Assembly (NCBI GenBank): GCA_951799425.1
Contig: OX637397.1
Span: forward strand, 18,800,064-18,864,063
Direction: 5' to 3'
DNA from: Ilex aquifolium
Taxonomy: Eukaryota > Streptophyta > Magnoliopsida > Aquifoliales > Aquifoliaceae
DNA: 64,000 nucleotides
This document shows positions 26,001 through 34,809 of the stretch, one piece after another (position 1 is the stretch's first letter; the number at the start of each line of letters is the position of its first letter). Under the pieces are notes generated by a model. It did no database searches. It worked only from the letters and a program-made list of their open reading frames with translations, and was not told where the DNA came from. A program made the position numbers and the translations under genes.

Positions 26001-26422
26001 GAAGTTGCAGATGATGAATTCAACTTTTCCATGTCAAGGTACACAGAGAGCAAATCTTCCTCAGTCTCATCAGAGAACGAAGGTCCTTCCAAGCCGCCCA
26101 CAACACCAAGATCACTATCAAAGTTAATGTCATCTGGAAGAGTAAGAATTTCCGAATGGGCACGTCGATGGCCCAGATTCTTTGGCGGGTTGTCAGGCAT
26201 TTGGCTTATATCATGGCTAAACCAGCTAGAATCCGAAGGCATACCATGACCAAAATGACCAGATTCAGAAATATTACCCCCAAGTCCCAATGAAGGCAGA
26301 TTCGTTGATCCTAGTGGATCAGATTTCACATTAAAACTACTCCCAGGAGACGAAAACACCGCATACCTTCCTGATGGAGGTAGTAAGCCTCCACCATGGT
26401 TTTGAGACTTATCCCTCTCCAT
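13714..26422 (-). CDS. Group I bZIP transcription factor (RF2a/PosF21/VIP1/bZIP18-like), four coding exons
   Basis: The product is a nuclear DNA-binding transcription factor. Joined exons (25722-26422, 15236-15368, 14937-15021, 13766-14067) encode 406 residues as read. The basic region at about 235-252 has N238-x7-K246. Lys at that position, where most bZIPs have Arg, is a hallmark of plant group I. Leucine heptads follow at 256, 263, 270, 277, 284 and 291, then Met298. HRRAHS (85-90) and HQHSQS (183-188) resemble the HxRxxS-type phosphorylation/14-3-3 sites known in VIP1/RSG relatives. An acidic block ([14 protein letters not shown], 121-134) and a Gln-rich C-terminus (exon 4) complete the family layout. 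All junctions are GT-AG and keep phase. The start is the first ATG of exon 1, with MERDKS. Exon 4 appears to carry a one-base frameshift near its end; the family-like tail would stop at 13714-13716 rather than 13766. The exact orthologue cannot be named from sequence alone. Confidence 0.93.
14068..14936 (-). other. bZIP intron 3
   Basis: 869 bp with a GTAAGG donor and an AATAG acceptor on the minus strand. A plus-strand open frame at 14188-14586 has no recognisable domain and is treated as chance. Confidence 0.85.
14937..15021 (-). CDS. bZIP coding exon 3 (second zipper half)
   Basis: The acceptor is GAACAG|AGAGAT. It encodes [18 protein letters not shown] and continues through EQQVHLQD. The donor is GATG|GTAAGG. 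It carries the zipper leucines after exon 2. Confidence 0.95.
15022..15235 (-). other. bZIP intron 2
   Basis: 214 bp, with GTAAAA donor and ACAG acceptor; phase 0. It interrupts the leucine zipper. Confidence 0.9.
15236..15368 (-). CDS. bZIP coding exon 2 (basic region and first zipper half)
   Basis: The acceptor TTTTATAG|GATTTGG completes an Arg codon. The exon then gives [20 protein letters not shown] and zipper heptads up to LLQ. The donor is TTGCAG|GTAAAA. The length of 133 nt leaves phase 0 at the end. Confidence 0.95.
16124..16146. repeat. Poly-C tract of 23
   Basis: An uninterrupted run of 23 C in intron 1. It is unusual in AT-rich DNA and a likely site of length error. Confidence 0.97.
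17163..18116 (+). mobile_element. Small non-autonomous Helitron
   Basis: The left end reads TCTATACTTCTAATAAAAGG, close to the TC...-type 5' end of plant Helitrons. The right end has the perfect 5-bp hairpin CGTGC-AAC-GCACG (18090-18102), 10 nt before CTAG, ending at 18116 and followed by T. These are the two diagnostic Helitron features, with no target duplication. The interior (about 950 bp) is AT-rich with no Rep/helicase coding capacity. The base before the left end is G rather than the usual A, so that end may be a few bases off. Confidence 0.75.
18145..18397 (-). pseudogene. Exon-like fragment of an unknown membrane protein
   Basis: A minus-strand frame of about 80 codons begins after a possible acceptor (GGCAG|ATTCAA). 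It gives [20 protein letters not shown], then hydrophobic Gly-rich segments including [11 protein letters not shown] and [18 protein letters not shown]. The composition is unlike random intron DNA and suggests a captured exon of a multi-spanning protein. I do not recognise the family. It lies 29 bp beyond the Helitron end, inside bZIP intron 1. Confidence 0.35.
19821..19906. repeat. Foldback sequence (86 bp)
   Basis: CAGTGGGGGCAGTTT at the left pairs with AAACTGCCCCCATTG at the right with one mismatch, around an AT-rich loop. It could be a small MITE or a transcribed hairpin in intron 1. Confidence 0.8.
20971..22556 (-). mobile_element. Solo LTR with GTGTC target duplication
   Basis: The plus strand starts TGTATACGGA and ends TTTCTAACA. 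The flanks are GTGTC at 20966-20970 and 22557-22561. On the minus strand a TATA box (GCATATAAATAGAGG) lies near 21835-21850, so it reads TGTTAGAAAC onward on the minus strand, the same direction as the bZIP gene. No internal retroelement sequence remains. The length is 1586 bp. It includes a 20-bp tandem duplication (CTAGCATGGGAAGGCTTCC) at about 21802-21840. Confidence 0.88.
25722..26422 (-). CDS. bZIP coding exon 1 (residues 1-234)
   Basis: It encodes the Ser/Pro-rich N-terminal regulatory half and ends in KRAK plus two bases of the next Arg codon. The donor is AAGAG|GTAATA (intron begins 25721). Without splicing the frame reads straight into TAA of the donor. Confidence 0.93.
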
Positions 26423-27190
26423 CTACCAAAAGCTCCCCTTCTCACAAGCCTCAAGTCTAAAATTTTAATAAAAAAACCAATAATCAATAGTCATGAAACC
26501 CTAGAAGCTCAGAAGACAAAGCTCAAAGAAGCCAAAACCCGAGAACTGGCAATAACTTCTCAACAAAGCAAAACCCTCGAAATAAACCACCACCTTAACA
26601 AACAGGGTTGCTTTTTCCTTCAAAATAAAAAAAGTGGGTGACCAATAAAACAACTAGAAAGCAGAAGCTACATTCGAATTACGCTAAAGGAAGAGCACCA
26701 AACCCAGTAATACAAAAGACTGTTTATGAAACTTCAGTATACATGGTATGGCAGGCTTGTCCCGAATCAATTGGCTCTGAAAATAAACCTACAAATAAAG
26801 AACAAAACAATTCACAACCAATATATAAAAATTTCGGAGAACATTAATAGAAACAAAGAAAATAACGACCCGATAATTCAATGATTTCGAAAGAAAGCGA
26901 GCAATTATTTACACATCAAGAATCGTCAGGAACTCTACGAATCAAAGTTTTTTTTTTCTTTGTCATCTAAGAATCAAAGATCAAACTGCGAAAAGACGCA
27001 AAAAACAAATTAAAAAAATGAGAAAATTTCTTACACATTTTGCCTTTTTTCTTTCAGATTGGAGCTCCGGAAATGAGAGTTGAAAAGAGAGAATCGAAAT
27101 CTTTTCATATGCGAATTGAATGGACAAGCGACGTGCTCATTACAGAGAGAAAGAAAGAAGATACGGAGCCTCGGAGAGATGATACTTATT
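26423..27190 (-). promoter_or_regulatory. bZIP 5' UTR with probable leader intron
   Basis: No coding sequence is recognised. On the minus strand a donor AAATGT|GTAAGAAA (intron from 27034) and an acceptor AAAATTTTAG|ACTTGA (exon from 26456) suggest a 5' UTR intron of about 578 bp, leaving a 34-nt leader piece before the ATG. The intron is inferred from splice-site sequence only. Confidence 0.5.
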
Positions 27191-27206
27191 CCCCCAAATG
27201 CGTGAC

Positions 27207-27216
27207 CATATATATG
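27207..27216 (-). promoter_or_regulatory. Possible TATA box of the bZIP gene
   Basis: CATATATATG lies about 30 bp upstream of a pyrimidine-rich region that would start the leader on the minus strand. The motif is palindromic, so orientation comes from the gene context. Confidence 0.35.
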
Positions 27217-27234
27217 TCGGAAAAGAAGGGTTAA

Positions 27235-29235
27235 TCTCACTTTTCACCCTAAAAAATATTTAAATTTTAATTTGTACCCTTAAATATTTTAATTTTTAAA
27301 TTATACTCTCAATATCATGTAATGTGGCTCGGACTCAAGTTGTCGTTAACTTCTTCGCCGCAGCTTTCCTAATTTAGGCCACACCACTTATTATAATGGA
27401 AAAAAGAAAGTTTGAGCTTGGACTATATTATAACTTTTTTATGATATGGAAGGTACAATTTTTAAGATTTAAATTTTTTAAAAATATAAATAAAAAATTG
27501 TAATATCTTTTAAAATATAAAATGCAATATTGATGGGCTGATATGGGTGGGGCTTATTATGGCTCATTAAGGTATGGTCTTTCGCCAAAATGTGGTCGGA
27601 ACCACATATTTAGTGGAGACAAAGGAATGGTTAGTTATTCGAAGCTCTGTCTAGATTTGCTTTAATTATAGGGATTTTTCTTGTCATCATGTCTCTATTG
27701 TCAGGATTTTCATGATTATTGAACAGAGAAAGTATAATTTGACGGCAAAAAAAAGAAGCTAGAATTATATTAAGACCTCCTAAAGTTTATCACTTAATAC
27801 TATCTGACATTTGAAATATTACATACATATTCCTGATATTTGTACACGTATAACACTAAAATCCCTACTGTCAAATGTTCATTAGTATATCTATTAGTAA
27901 ATTATATTCAGACCTTCTTAAATTTGTAAGCGTATAATTTTTAGACTCTTCAAGTTTAAATATATTTAGACCAAAATAACTTCAATCAAAGATAAAATAT
28001 TAAATATTTTAAATTTTACAACTAGAATTCATGTTTTATTATATTATTTATTGAAATAAAATTAAAAATAAAAATATAATTTTTTCTTAAAAAATAGTAA
28101 TTAGTATAGAATTATACTATCTATTGGAATAAAACTAAAAAATCAAACAAAATGTCTAAGTCATTTATAGTAGAACATGAATTTTACAACTAAAATTCAT
28201 GTTCTATTATGTAATTTATTGAAATAAAATCAAAAATAAAAATAATTTTTTTTCTTAAAAAATCATAATTAGTATACAATTATACTATCTTAAATTATAT
28301 ACTAATATATGAGCAAAGTCGTATTTTGCTGCCCCTAGTCGTTTCATACCTTTTTATTAAGGACAATAAGTTTTTATTTACCATTTTTTATTTAGCAAAA
28401 AGAACATTATAATAAGTGGTCTACCAACAAAAGATTCTCTGGGATTTCTGCTATATCTCTCGGCTCTCTCTTACCGAACAGCTTTTCCAACTCATATTTA
28501 ATAAACTAAAGCAATATTTTAACTTTTAGGGATGTAATTGAAAAAATTAATAATTAAGGAATTAAATTGACCATTCAAGCATACTTTGAAGGTAAGAAAT
28601 GTACGATTTTGGAATAGATCATGAAAAAATAAAGTAATGAATCATATTTTCCACTCCAAAGGATTTTAAGTTTTTGAATTTGCACCCAAAAGAATAAGCA
28701 TTCTCACAAGCAAATTGGGCCAATAGTTATCTTGCATTGCTTTTTCTATCTGTTTCCCTGGCTAGTAATCAATCACTAACAGTATCACATAGTGGCTGAA
28801 GGGCAGGAGCTGTAGCCAAGTTCTCTATAAGACATACAAATTTGTACCAGAAAAAGCAACCGAAGTTAATTGTTGGGCTAAATTGCGGCAAATTAGATAA
28901 AATAAGGTTGCAATTAATGTAAGAATGCTACTCTTTTGGAGTACAAACTGGAAAAGGAAAATCATATGCTTATCAAAAAAAATTTACCAGAAAATTACCA
29001 AATAAATATAAGATTGTTGAATTATTAGGTCTAATTAAAAAAAAAAAGTTAATGGGATCCAATGATCCAACCATCTATATTAATTTAGTAAACTTTTGGT
29101 AATTTTTTTTTGACTAAACGGAACATTACTCAATTAAAAAACTGGAATTTTTTTGGGATGTAAAATATCATTCCTCAATTAGAAAATTTTTGTCATTAAT
29201 GAAATGAATGTCATCCAAAAATAGTCATCATCTCA
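27235..29235. other. Intergenic AT-rich DNA
   Basis: No gene is seen. The left edge starts GGGTTAATCTCACTTTTCACCC, resembling a transposon terminus, but no partner was found. A 14-bp inverted pair (CACTTATTATAATG near 27375, CATTATAATAAGTG near 28403) lies about 1 kb apart, and a direct duplication lies at 28013-28292. Confidence 0.6.
28013..28292. repeat. Direct duplication of a 112-bp AT-rich unit
   Basis: Copies at about 28013-28125 and 28181-28292 both start TTTTACAACTA and share AATTCATGTT, TTTATTGAAATAAAAT and AATTATACTATCT. They are offset by 168 bp, with scattered mismatches. Confidence 0.85.
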
Positions 29236-29837
29236 TGTTGGGAAATACTAGCAACAATTGGGTTAATACGATGACGAGAAAATAAATAAACAAATAAAAT
29301 CAAAGCACCGAAAGAAAGACAACAACGATATTTACGTGGCTCGATAAAATTCTTGTGTACGTCCACGAGGCGTGATCTGGTCACCTTCTTCACTATTGAG
29401 CAAAATTAACTACAATGGTACAAATCTCACCACTCAAATTTAATATCTCAAAATAGAGCTTTTAACCCTTTGTACACCCCTCTCAACTCACCTACTCAAT
29501 ACCCGTAAAGAAAGAGAGTTTTATTTTTTGAATTCTCGTTACACTCACTAAATATGCAGTAAACTTCGGATGCTTGAAGCTGAAGAATAAAATGCCTATT
29601 TATAGGCATAAGGCACGATGGAATGGGTTGTAATTATCATGACAATCCAAGGCAGTCTTGAAAAGCCAATAGATAAGGATAGAAGACGTCTTCTTCCTTC
29701 TTGAAGCTCTGCATGTTTTCCTTCCTTTAGTAGACCGAGAGCAAATCATTTTGGTAAAGACTTCCGGCACAAATCTTCGGCGTCCAACAAATTCAACCGT
29801 CCAACAACTTTCGAGCCACCATCATCTTTATCCAACA
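29236..29837 (-). repeat. Copia 3' LTR (602 bp)
   Basis: On the minus strand it starts TGTTGGATAAAG immediately after CAAGGTGGAAATT, the usual copia polypurine/LTR junction. It ends at CCCAACA. TGTTGG/CCAACA inverted ends are perfect. A TATA box (CCTATAAATAGGC) lies near 29595-29607. Confidence 0.85.
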
Positions 29838-30004
29838 AATTTCCACCTTGGCGAGAATTGAATTACCTCCGCCTGAAACGTCAAGTCCACAGCTTGATAT
29901 AGATGATTATCCCACATCTTGGGATGTTCTGTCGTCCAACAGTGTGAGAGATTGATCAAATCCAAGCAATGCTTGAACTTGTTTGAAGTGACCGGCTTTG
30001 CAAT

Positions 30005-30660
30005 TGTAAGAGGTAAAAATTGAGAGTACCTCCTCCTGAAATGATAAATCGATAATTCTAATAGTGTCTTCTGAACTTAGTCTCCCAATCTCCTTCCTGC
30101 AAAACGAACAAACTGCCCAAGATCGAAGTGCTTCGATCGAAGGCACTTCGATGCTTAAGTCAGTAATGGAATTGAATAGATGCAAGAAGACTGGAAGAGT
30201 TCAGCATACCTTTTCCCTTTGTCCTTTCTGCCTCTTATAGATCGTTACCTCATTAGGGTTTTCGAGGTTTTTTGTTCAAGGTGGCACACCTTCCTTTAAT
30301 TTAGTGATTCAGTTTGGGAAGTTGCTGATCTTTCTCCAGCAATTCCTTCTAATCCCAACAATTTCGCTGATTGGCTTATCTGAATGCCGAAGCTTTAGGC
30401 GAATATCTATCCTTCTGTATATCTTTTGAAACAGCTCGGCTATAATGATGGACGAACACATTTAATGTTTGCCGAAGTAGTTGACCAACTCGGTTTGGTA
30501 CTAACCGAGCTCTTTTGGTATTTTACCGTACTCATTAGTCAGTTCGGCTAGGTTCATTCGTTTGAGCAACTAATGTCTTCGTCACGTGCCCTGTCCTGTC
30601 ACCCTCACGTGAGATCATTTAATGACATGACACGTCAAATAAGGGGAGCCACCCTCTTCA
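30005..30660 (-). repeat. 3' LTR of the Tat element
   Basis: Near-identical to the 5' LTR. It is preceded on the minus strand by a purine tract ending TTCTGGGGGCAAA, the likely second-strand primer. Confidence 0.96.
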
Positions 30661-30778
30661 TTTGCCCCCAGAAAAGCGTATGACAGACGTTTTCCGTCTG
30701 TCAGCCGTTTTTATGCCTTTTCATTATCATTACTTTGTACTTTGTGACATCCCCCCTTTATTTTGGCGGCATGCTCAG

Positions 30779-30820
30779 TATTTAAATACCGTCTTTTAGA
30801 ATTCTCGCTCCTTATAAACG
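30779..30820 (+). promoter_or_regulatory. Possible promoter of the Tat antisense gene
   Basis: TATTTAAATA (near 30779) and CTTATAAAC (near 30811) precede a pyrimidine-rich leader and the ATG at 30915. They lie just inside the 3' LTR on the antisense strand, so transcription need not start in an LTR. Inference from motif and position only. Confidence 0.4.
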
Positions 30821-30914
30821 GTTTCTTTCTTCGTCTTCCCATCACTTTACTTCCCTTGTTTCAGACTTCCTTTCTTCTGCACCATCTTTCTTCTTTCTGT
30901 GTTCATTTTCCTCA

Positions 30915-32837
30915 ATGGCCCCTCTTACATCTCCAGAAATACCCTCTTTCAAAGCCAAATATCTTATCCCAGATGATGTAGATATAAGGGTGGCTGGTAA
31001 AGATGAGCCCCTGATTGGAACCAGAGAGAGCATTCCCATCCATACTCGAGCAATTACAGAGGGTGGAGTTCGTTTCCCCCTGGACCCTCTACTCCTTTGG
31101 GTGCTTTCTGCTATGAAGCTCTGTCATCTCCAGTGCTGCCCCAACTTCTTCAGGATTGTGATGGGAGTAGCTGCTTTGAACAAACTTCTGGGTTTGAGTC
31201 TTGGTTTGTGGGAGATACTGTTTTGCTACATTCTTAAACCAACTGGGAACAACTACTATCTTGCAGTAAGGAGGAAAGACCGTTATCTGGTAACTCACCT
31301 CCCAGATTCTAACAAAGGCCATGAAAACGATATTGTTTTTGTTTCTGGAAATTGGGAATATGCTGCAAATGCCACTCCTTCCTATCGTTGTCCTTTCGAA
31401 GAAGGCACTCCAGGTATATGAATTTTTGGCTCTTAGAATTGCCTTTTTGCTTGCTATTTTCTGACATGATTCCTTTCCTTTTTGAAGGTGAGACTGTTAA
31501 GGGCAGGATTCCCGAATCAGCTGTAAAAATGGAGGAACTCAAAAGAGTTTGGAACTTCAACGAGACTTTATTCTGCCGAGCTGCCCATACTCTACTTGGG
31601 TATACCCCGTCCTATACTTCTTTTATTGCGGTGCCGAACCGACCTAACGCCACCCTAGCGGTAGATCGGGAGGCCATCCAAAATGCTGTGGAGCAAACCC
31701 CTCGAGCCCGAAAAAAGTCATCCCTTGCTGTTTCTGGGCGTAGAACGGTGAGGAATTTCTTAGATTTTTTATCAACGGTTGAGCCGACCCCATCTACCGA
31801 ACCTACTCCGCAAATCACTGTGCCTGCTGCCGTGGAGCCAATCACCGAGGTTCCTACCGAAGTGGTTCCACAACATAATGAAGGTCTGCTAGTTGATGAC
31901 CGAGCACACGAGGTTCATCCTGTTGAAACCTCAATTCAGGTTGAGACTGACCCTCCAGATTTTGTTCATTCTCCTGATCATCAAGACGACTCAATTTTCG
32001 AACTGGCCGAGGATCCTGCCCCAAAGAAACGAAGAACTGCCGAACCCGAGGCGAACCTTTCTCCAAAGTCAATTAACCCGCCTTTCTGACCTATACTTAG
32101 GGCCAAAAAGAGAGAGGTTACTGTCAAGGATTCCGCAATTGAAGATTTCAATGTTGCAGTCGGGATCGCCAGAGGGATCATTCTGCCTCGGGACCTTGCT
32201 ATGAATGAGGCATTGACTGATGATGAAGTGTCCCGCCAAGCAATTCAACATATGGTGTTGGTAAGTCCTTTGTCTGCTTTCCTTTTGTTGAGAATTTTAC
32301 CAAGTCTTTTTGTTCTTCAACTAGTAGGGTCTTCAAAAAGTGCATGAGGTAGGAGCCAGGATAGCAAGAAAGGACAAGGCCATGAAAGATGTTATTCATG
32401 CCCGAGCCTCAGCGCTTGCCAAGAAGGAGTTCGTAGATGAGGAGTACGCCAAAATCTGCGAGGAAGCTAAGGTTCTGCAGGCTAACAATCAGAGCCTTAC
32501 AAAAGAGAACCATCAGCTGGAAGCAGAAATTGACAAACTTAAGGATTCTGAACATGAAGCTATTGTGGAGCTCTCTCAATCCCAACTCGATTATACTAGT
32601 CTCCTTGAGGAGTTTGATCAATTCAAGGCCGAGGCAAAGGGGAAAGAAGATGCAGCTTATGATGAAGGGGTTGAGAAAGCAGAGAACACCCTGGCTTTAC
32701 AGGTCCCTCCACTGCAAGATGCATTTTTCAGCAAGGGTTGGCATGCTGCATTGATTGCTGCCGGGGTCCCGTCTTCTTCCGAGCTCTACTCCAAGCACTG
32801 TCTTCCTAGCTCCTCTCAACCTCCTGAAGATACCTAA
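30915..32837 (+). pseudogene. Antisense gene of the Tat element (Transposase_28-like, three exons)
   Basis: It lies on the strand opposite gag-pol, between integrase and 3' LTR. Exon 1 (30915-31413, MAPLTSPEIPSFKAKYL) has the pattern of the plant 'putative gypsy-type transposon' domain: FPLDPLLLWVLSAM, LNKLLGLSLGLWE, LPDSNKGHENDIVFVSGNWE. Intron 1 (31414-31487) is CAG|GTATAT to TTGAAG. Exon 2 (31488-32260) is Pro/Glu-rich with KKRRTAEPE. Intron 2 (32261-32327) is TTG|GTAAGT to TAG. Exon 3 (32328-32837) is a charged coiled coil. Splicing keeps one frame of 594 codons with a single stop (TGA, 32087-32089, from CGA or similar). Such antisense ORFs are known in Tat elements; their function is unknown. 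Confidence 0.82.
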
Positions 32838-33001
32838 AAGAGTTTTTTGCAGTTTTTTGATGTAATGATCCTTTTTAATGTAATATTTTGAAGTTTCAGT
32901 GCAAGTAACTCTTTGGTTTTGGATACTTTTTCTTCCGGCTTTATTTATGGAACTTGGTCAAATCTTTTAAAATGCTTAAAAATATCTAAATAATCCAAAC
33001 T

Positions 33002-33290
33002 TTTAGTTTTGGCCCTTGGCCTTTCTAAAGAACTCGGTCATTTAGAAAATTCTTTACCTCATCTGAAGTTATGGCCCTTGCTCGACCTTTCCTCAAAGAG
33101 TTCGGTCCCTTAGTGGGGACTCAAATACTTAGAAAATTCTTTACCTCTTCTGAAGTTATGGCCCTTGCTCGGCCTTTCCTCAAAGAGTTCGGTCCCTTAG
33201 TGGGCATTCAAATACTTAGAAAATTCTTTACCTCTTCTGAAGTTATGGCCCTTGCTCGGCCTTTTCTCAAAGAGTTCGGTCCTCCCGTAG
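33002..33290. repeat. 87-bp tandem repeat in the Tat element, about three copies
   Basis: AGAAAATTCTTTACCTC starts at 33044, 33131 and 33218, a spacing of exactly 87 bp, with a more divergent leading part. The unit is a multiple of three, so a spurious plus-strand frame repeats every 29 residues. It lies between the integrase and antisense-gene 3' ends. Confidence 0.93.
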
Positions 33291-33645
33291 AGTTACTCAT
33301 AGTCCCTTGGGAATCTAAGAGTGTCTCTACCACGCACCGACCCGCCAATCTTATTGGACTCTAATCCATCCTTTTTTCAGCTTACATCGTCATGCCTAGC
33401 TGTGGGACTGGAATAGATCGGGTGGCTGCGCCTGATTTAAGTAGTTACTTATATCAGGATTTTTGCCTCCTTGCCTTAGCAGTAGGTCGTAAATGAAAAG
33501 TAGAATATGCAGATGAATCTTCAAAAAATCTCTTTATTTAATAACTTCAATTCTCGTCTAAACTTTTGACAAACCCTTTACTGACTCAAGGGGCACCCTT
33601 AAGTTCTCCGAAGGTACTTCGGAGTTCTATCTAATAAGGTACTTT

Positions 33646-34809
33646 TTAGAAATAGAACTGTCTCAAATTAGCAGTGTTCCAGGGGCGTGGCACGACTCTG
33701 TGATCCATAGTCTCGAGCTTGTAATAACCACTGCCCCCAACTCGGGTTACCCTGTACGGTCCTTCCCAGTTCGCTCCAAGCTTTCCATGTGTTGGGTCCT
33801 TTGCCGACCCCATCACTCGTCTGAGGACCAAATCCCCAAGCATGAAAGACCGAGGCATAACCTTTTTATTGTAGGCTCGGGCCATTTGATGCCGATAAGA
33901 GGTCATTGTAATAGTTGCTCGTTCTCTTTTTTCCTCTGCTAAATCAAGATCTCGGGTGATAGTTTTGTCATTATTTTTGCTCTGCACCAGTTCGGTTCTG
34001 AGGGTCGGTAAGCCGACCTCTAAAAGAATTACTGCTTCCATTCCGTAAGCTAGGGAGAAGGGGGTTTCGCCAGTGGAGCGCCGAGGTGTGGTGCGGTACG
34101 TCCACAAAACACTAGGCAATTCTTCTACCCATCTCCCTTTGGCACCTTCTAACCTTTTCTTGATACCATCCAAGATGGTTTTGTTGGAGATCTCTGCTTG
34201 CCCATTACTTTGAGGATAGGCCGGGGTGGAATAGTGATTCCGAATCCCATAGTGCTGACAGAAAGCCTTGAAGGGACTGCTATCGAACTGTGTGCCATTG
34301 TCGGAGATAAGTGTATGCGGGATTCCGAACCTGGTAATAATGTTCTTCCAAACAAATTTCCTTGTATCAGTGTCTCTGATGTTGGCTAGGGGCTCGGCTT
34401 CCACCCACTTGGTGAAATAGTCCGTGGCAACTAGAAGGTACTTCTTATTGCCAGGGGCCCGAGGTAGAGGTCCCACTATGTCCAGTCCCTACTGCACAAA
34501 TGGCCACGGGCTCGCCAATGTGAGTAACTCCTGTGATGGTTTTCTTGGAATTGCCGAGAATTTTTGGCACTTTTCACATCGCCTAACAAACTGCTGGGCG
34601 TCTTTCTGCATGTATGGCCACCAAAAACCCTGGGAGATTGCTCGGTGAGCTAGAGACCTCCCCCCTGTATGAGCTCCACAACTTCCTTCATGAATTTCAG
34701 ATAGGAAGTCTGGGACTATTTTCGGGTGAACACATTTTAAGTATGGGCCACCAAATGAGCGTCGATAAAGCTTGTCCTTTGGAGATAACCAATACCTAGC
34801 TACTGTCAA
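33646..34809 (-). pseudogene. Tat integrase
   Basis: The HHCC zinc region is intact: IHEGSCGAH, then CEKCQKF. A TAG (34489-34491) replaces the expected Trp after SPWPFVQ. The catalytic core then shows D (VATDYFTKWVE), D (LISDNGTQF) and E (YPQSNGQAE), and the C-terminal GPYRVTRVGGSGYYKLETMD. It ends naturally at 33646-33648. It would insert the DNA copy into the genome. Confidence 0.94.

Noticed and set aside
27235..27300. GGGTTAATCTCACTTTTCACCC as a transposon end
   Set aside because: No inverted partner or target duplication found within the next 2 kb.
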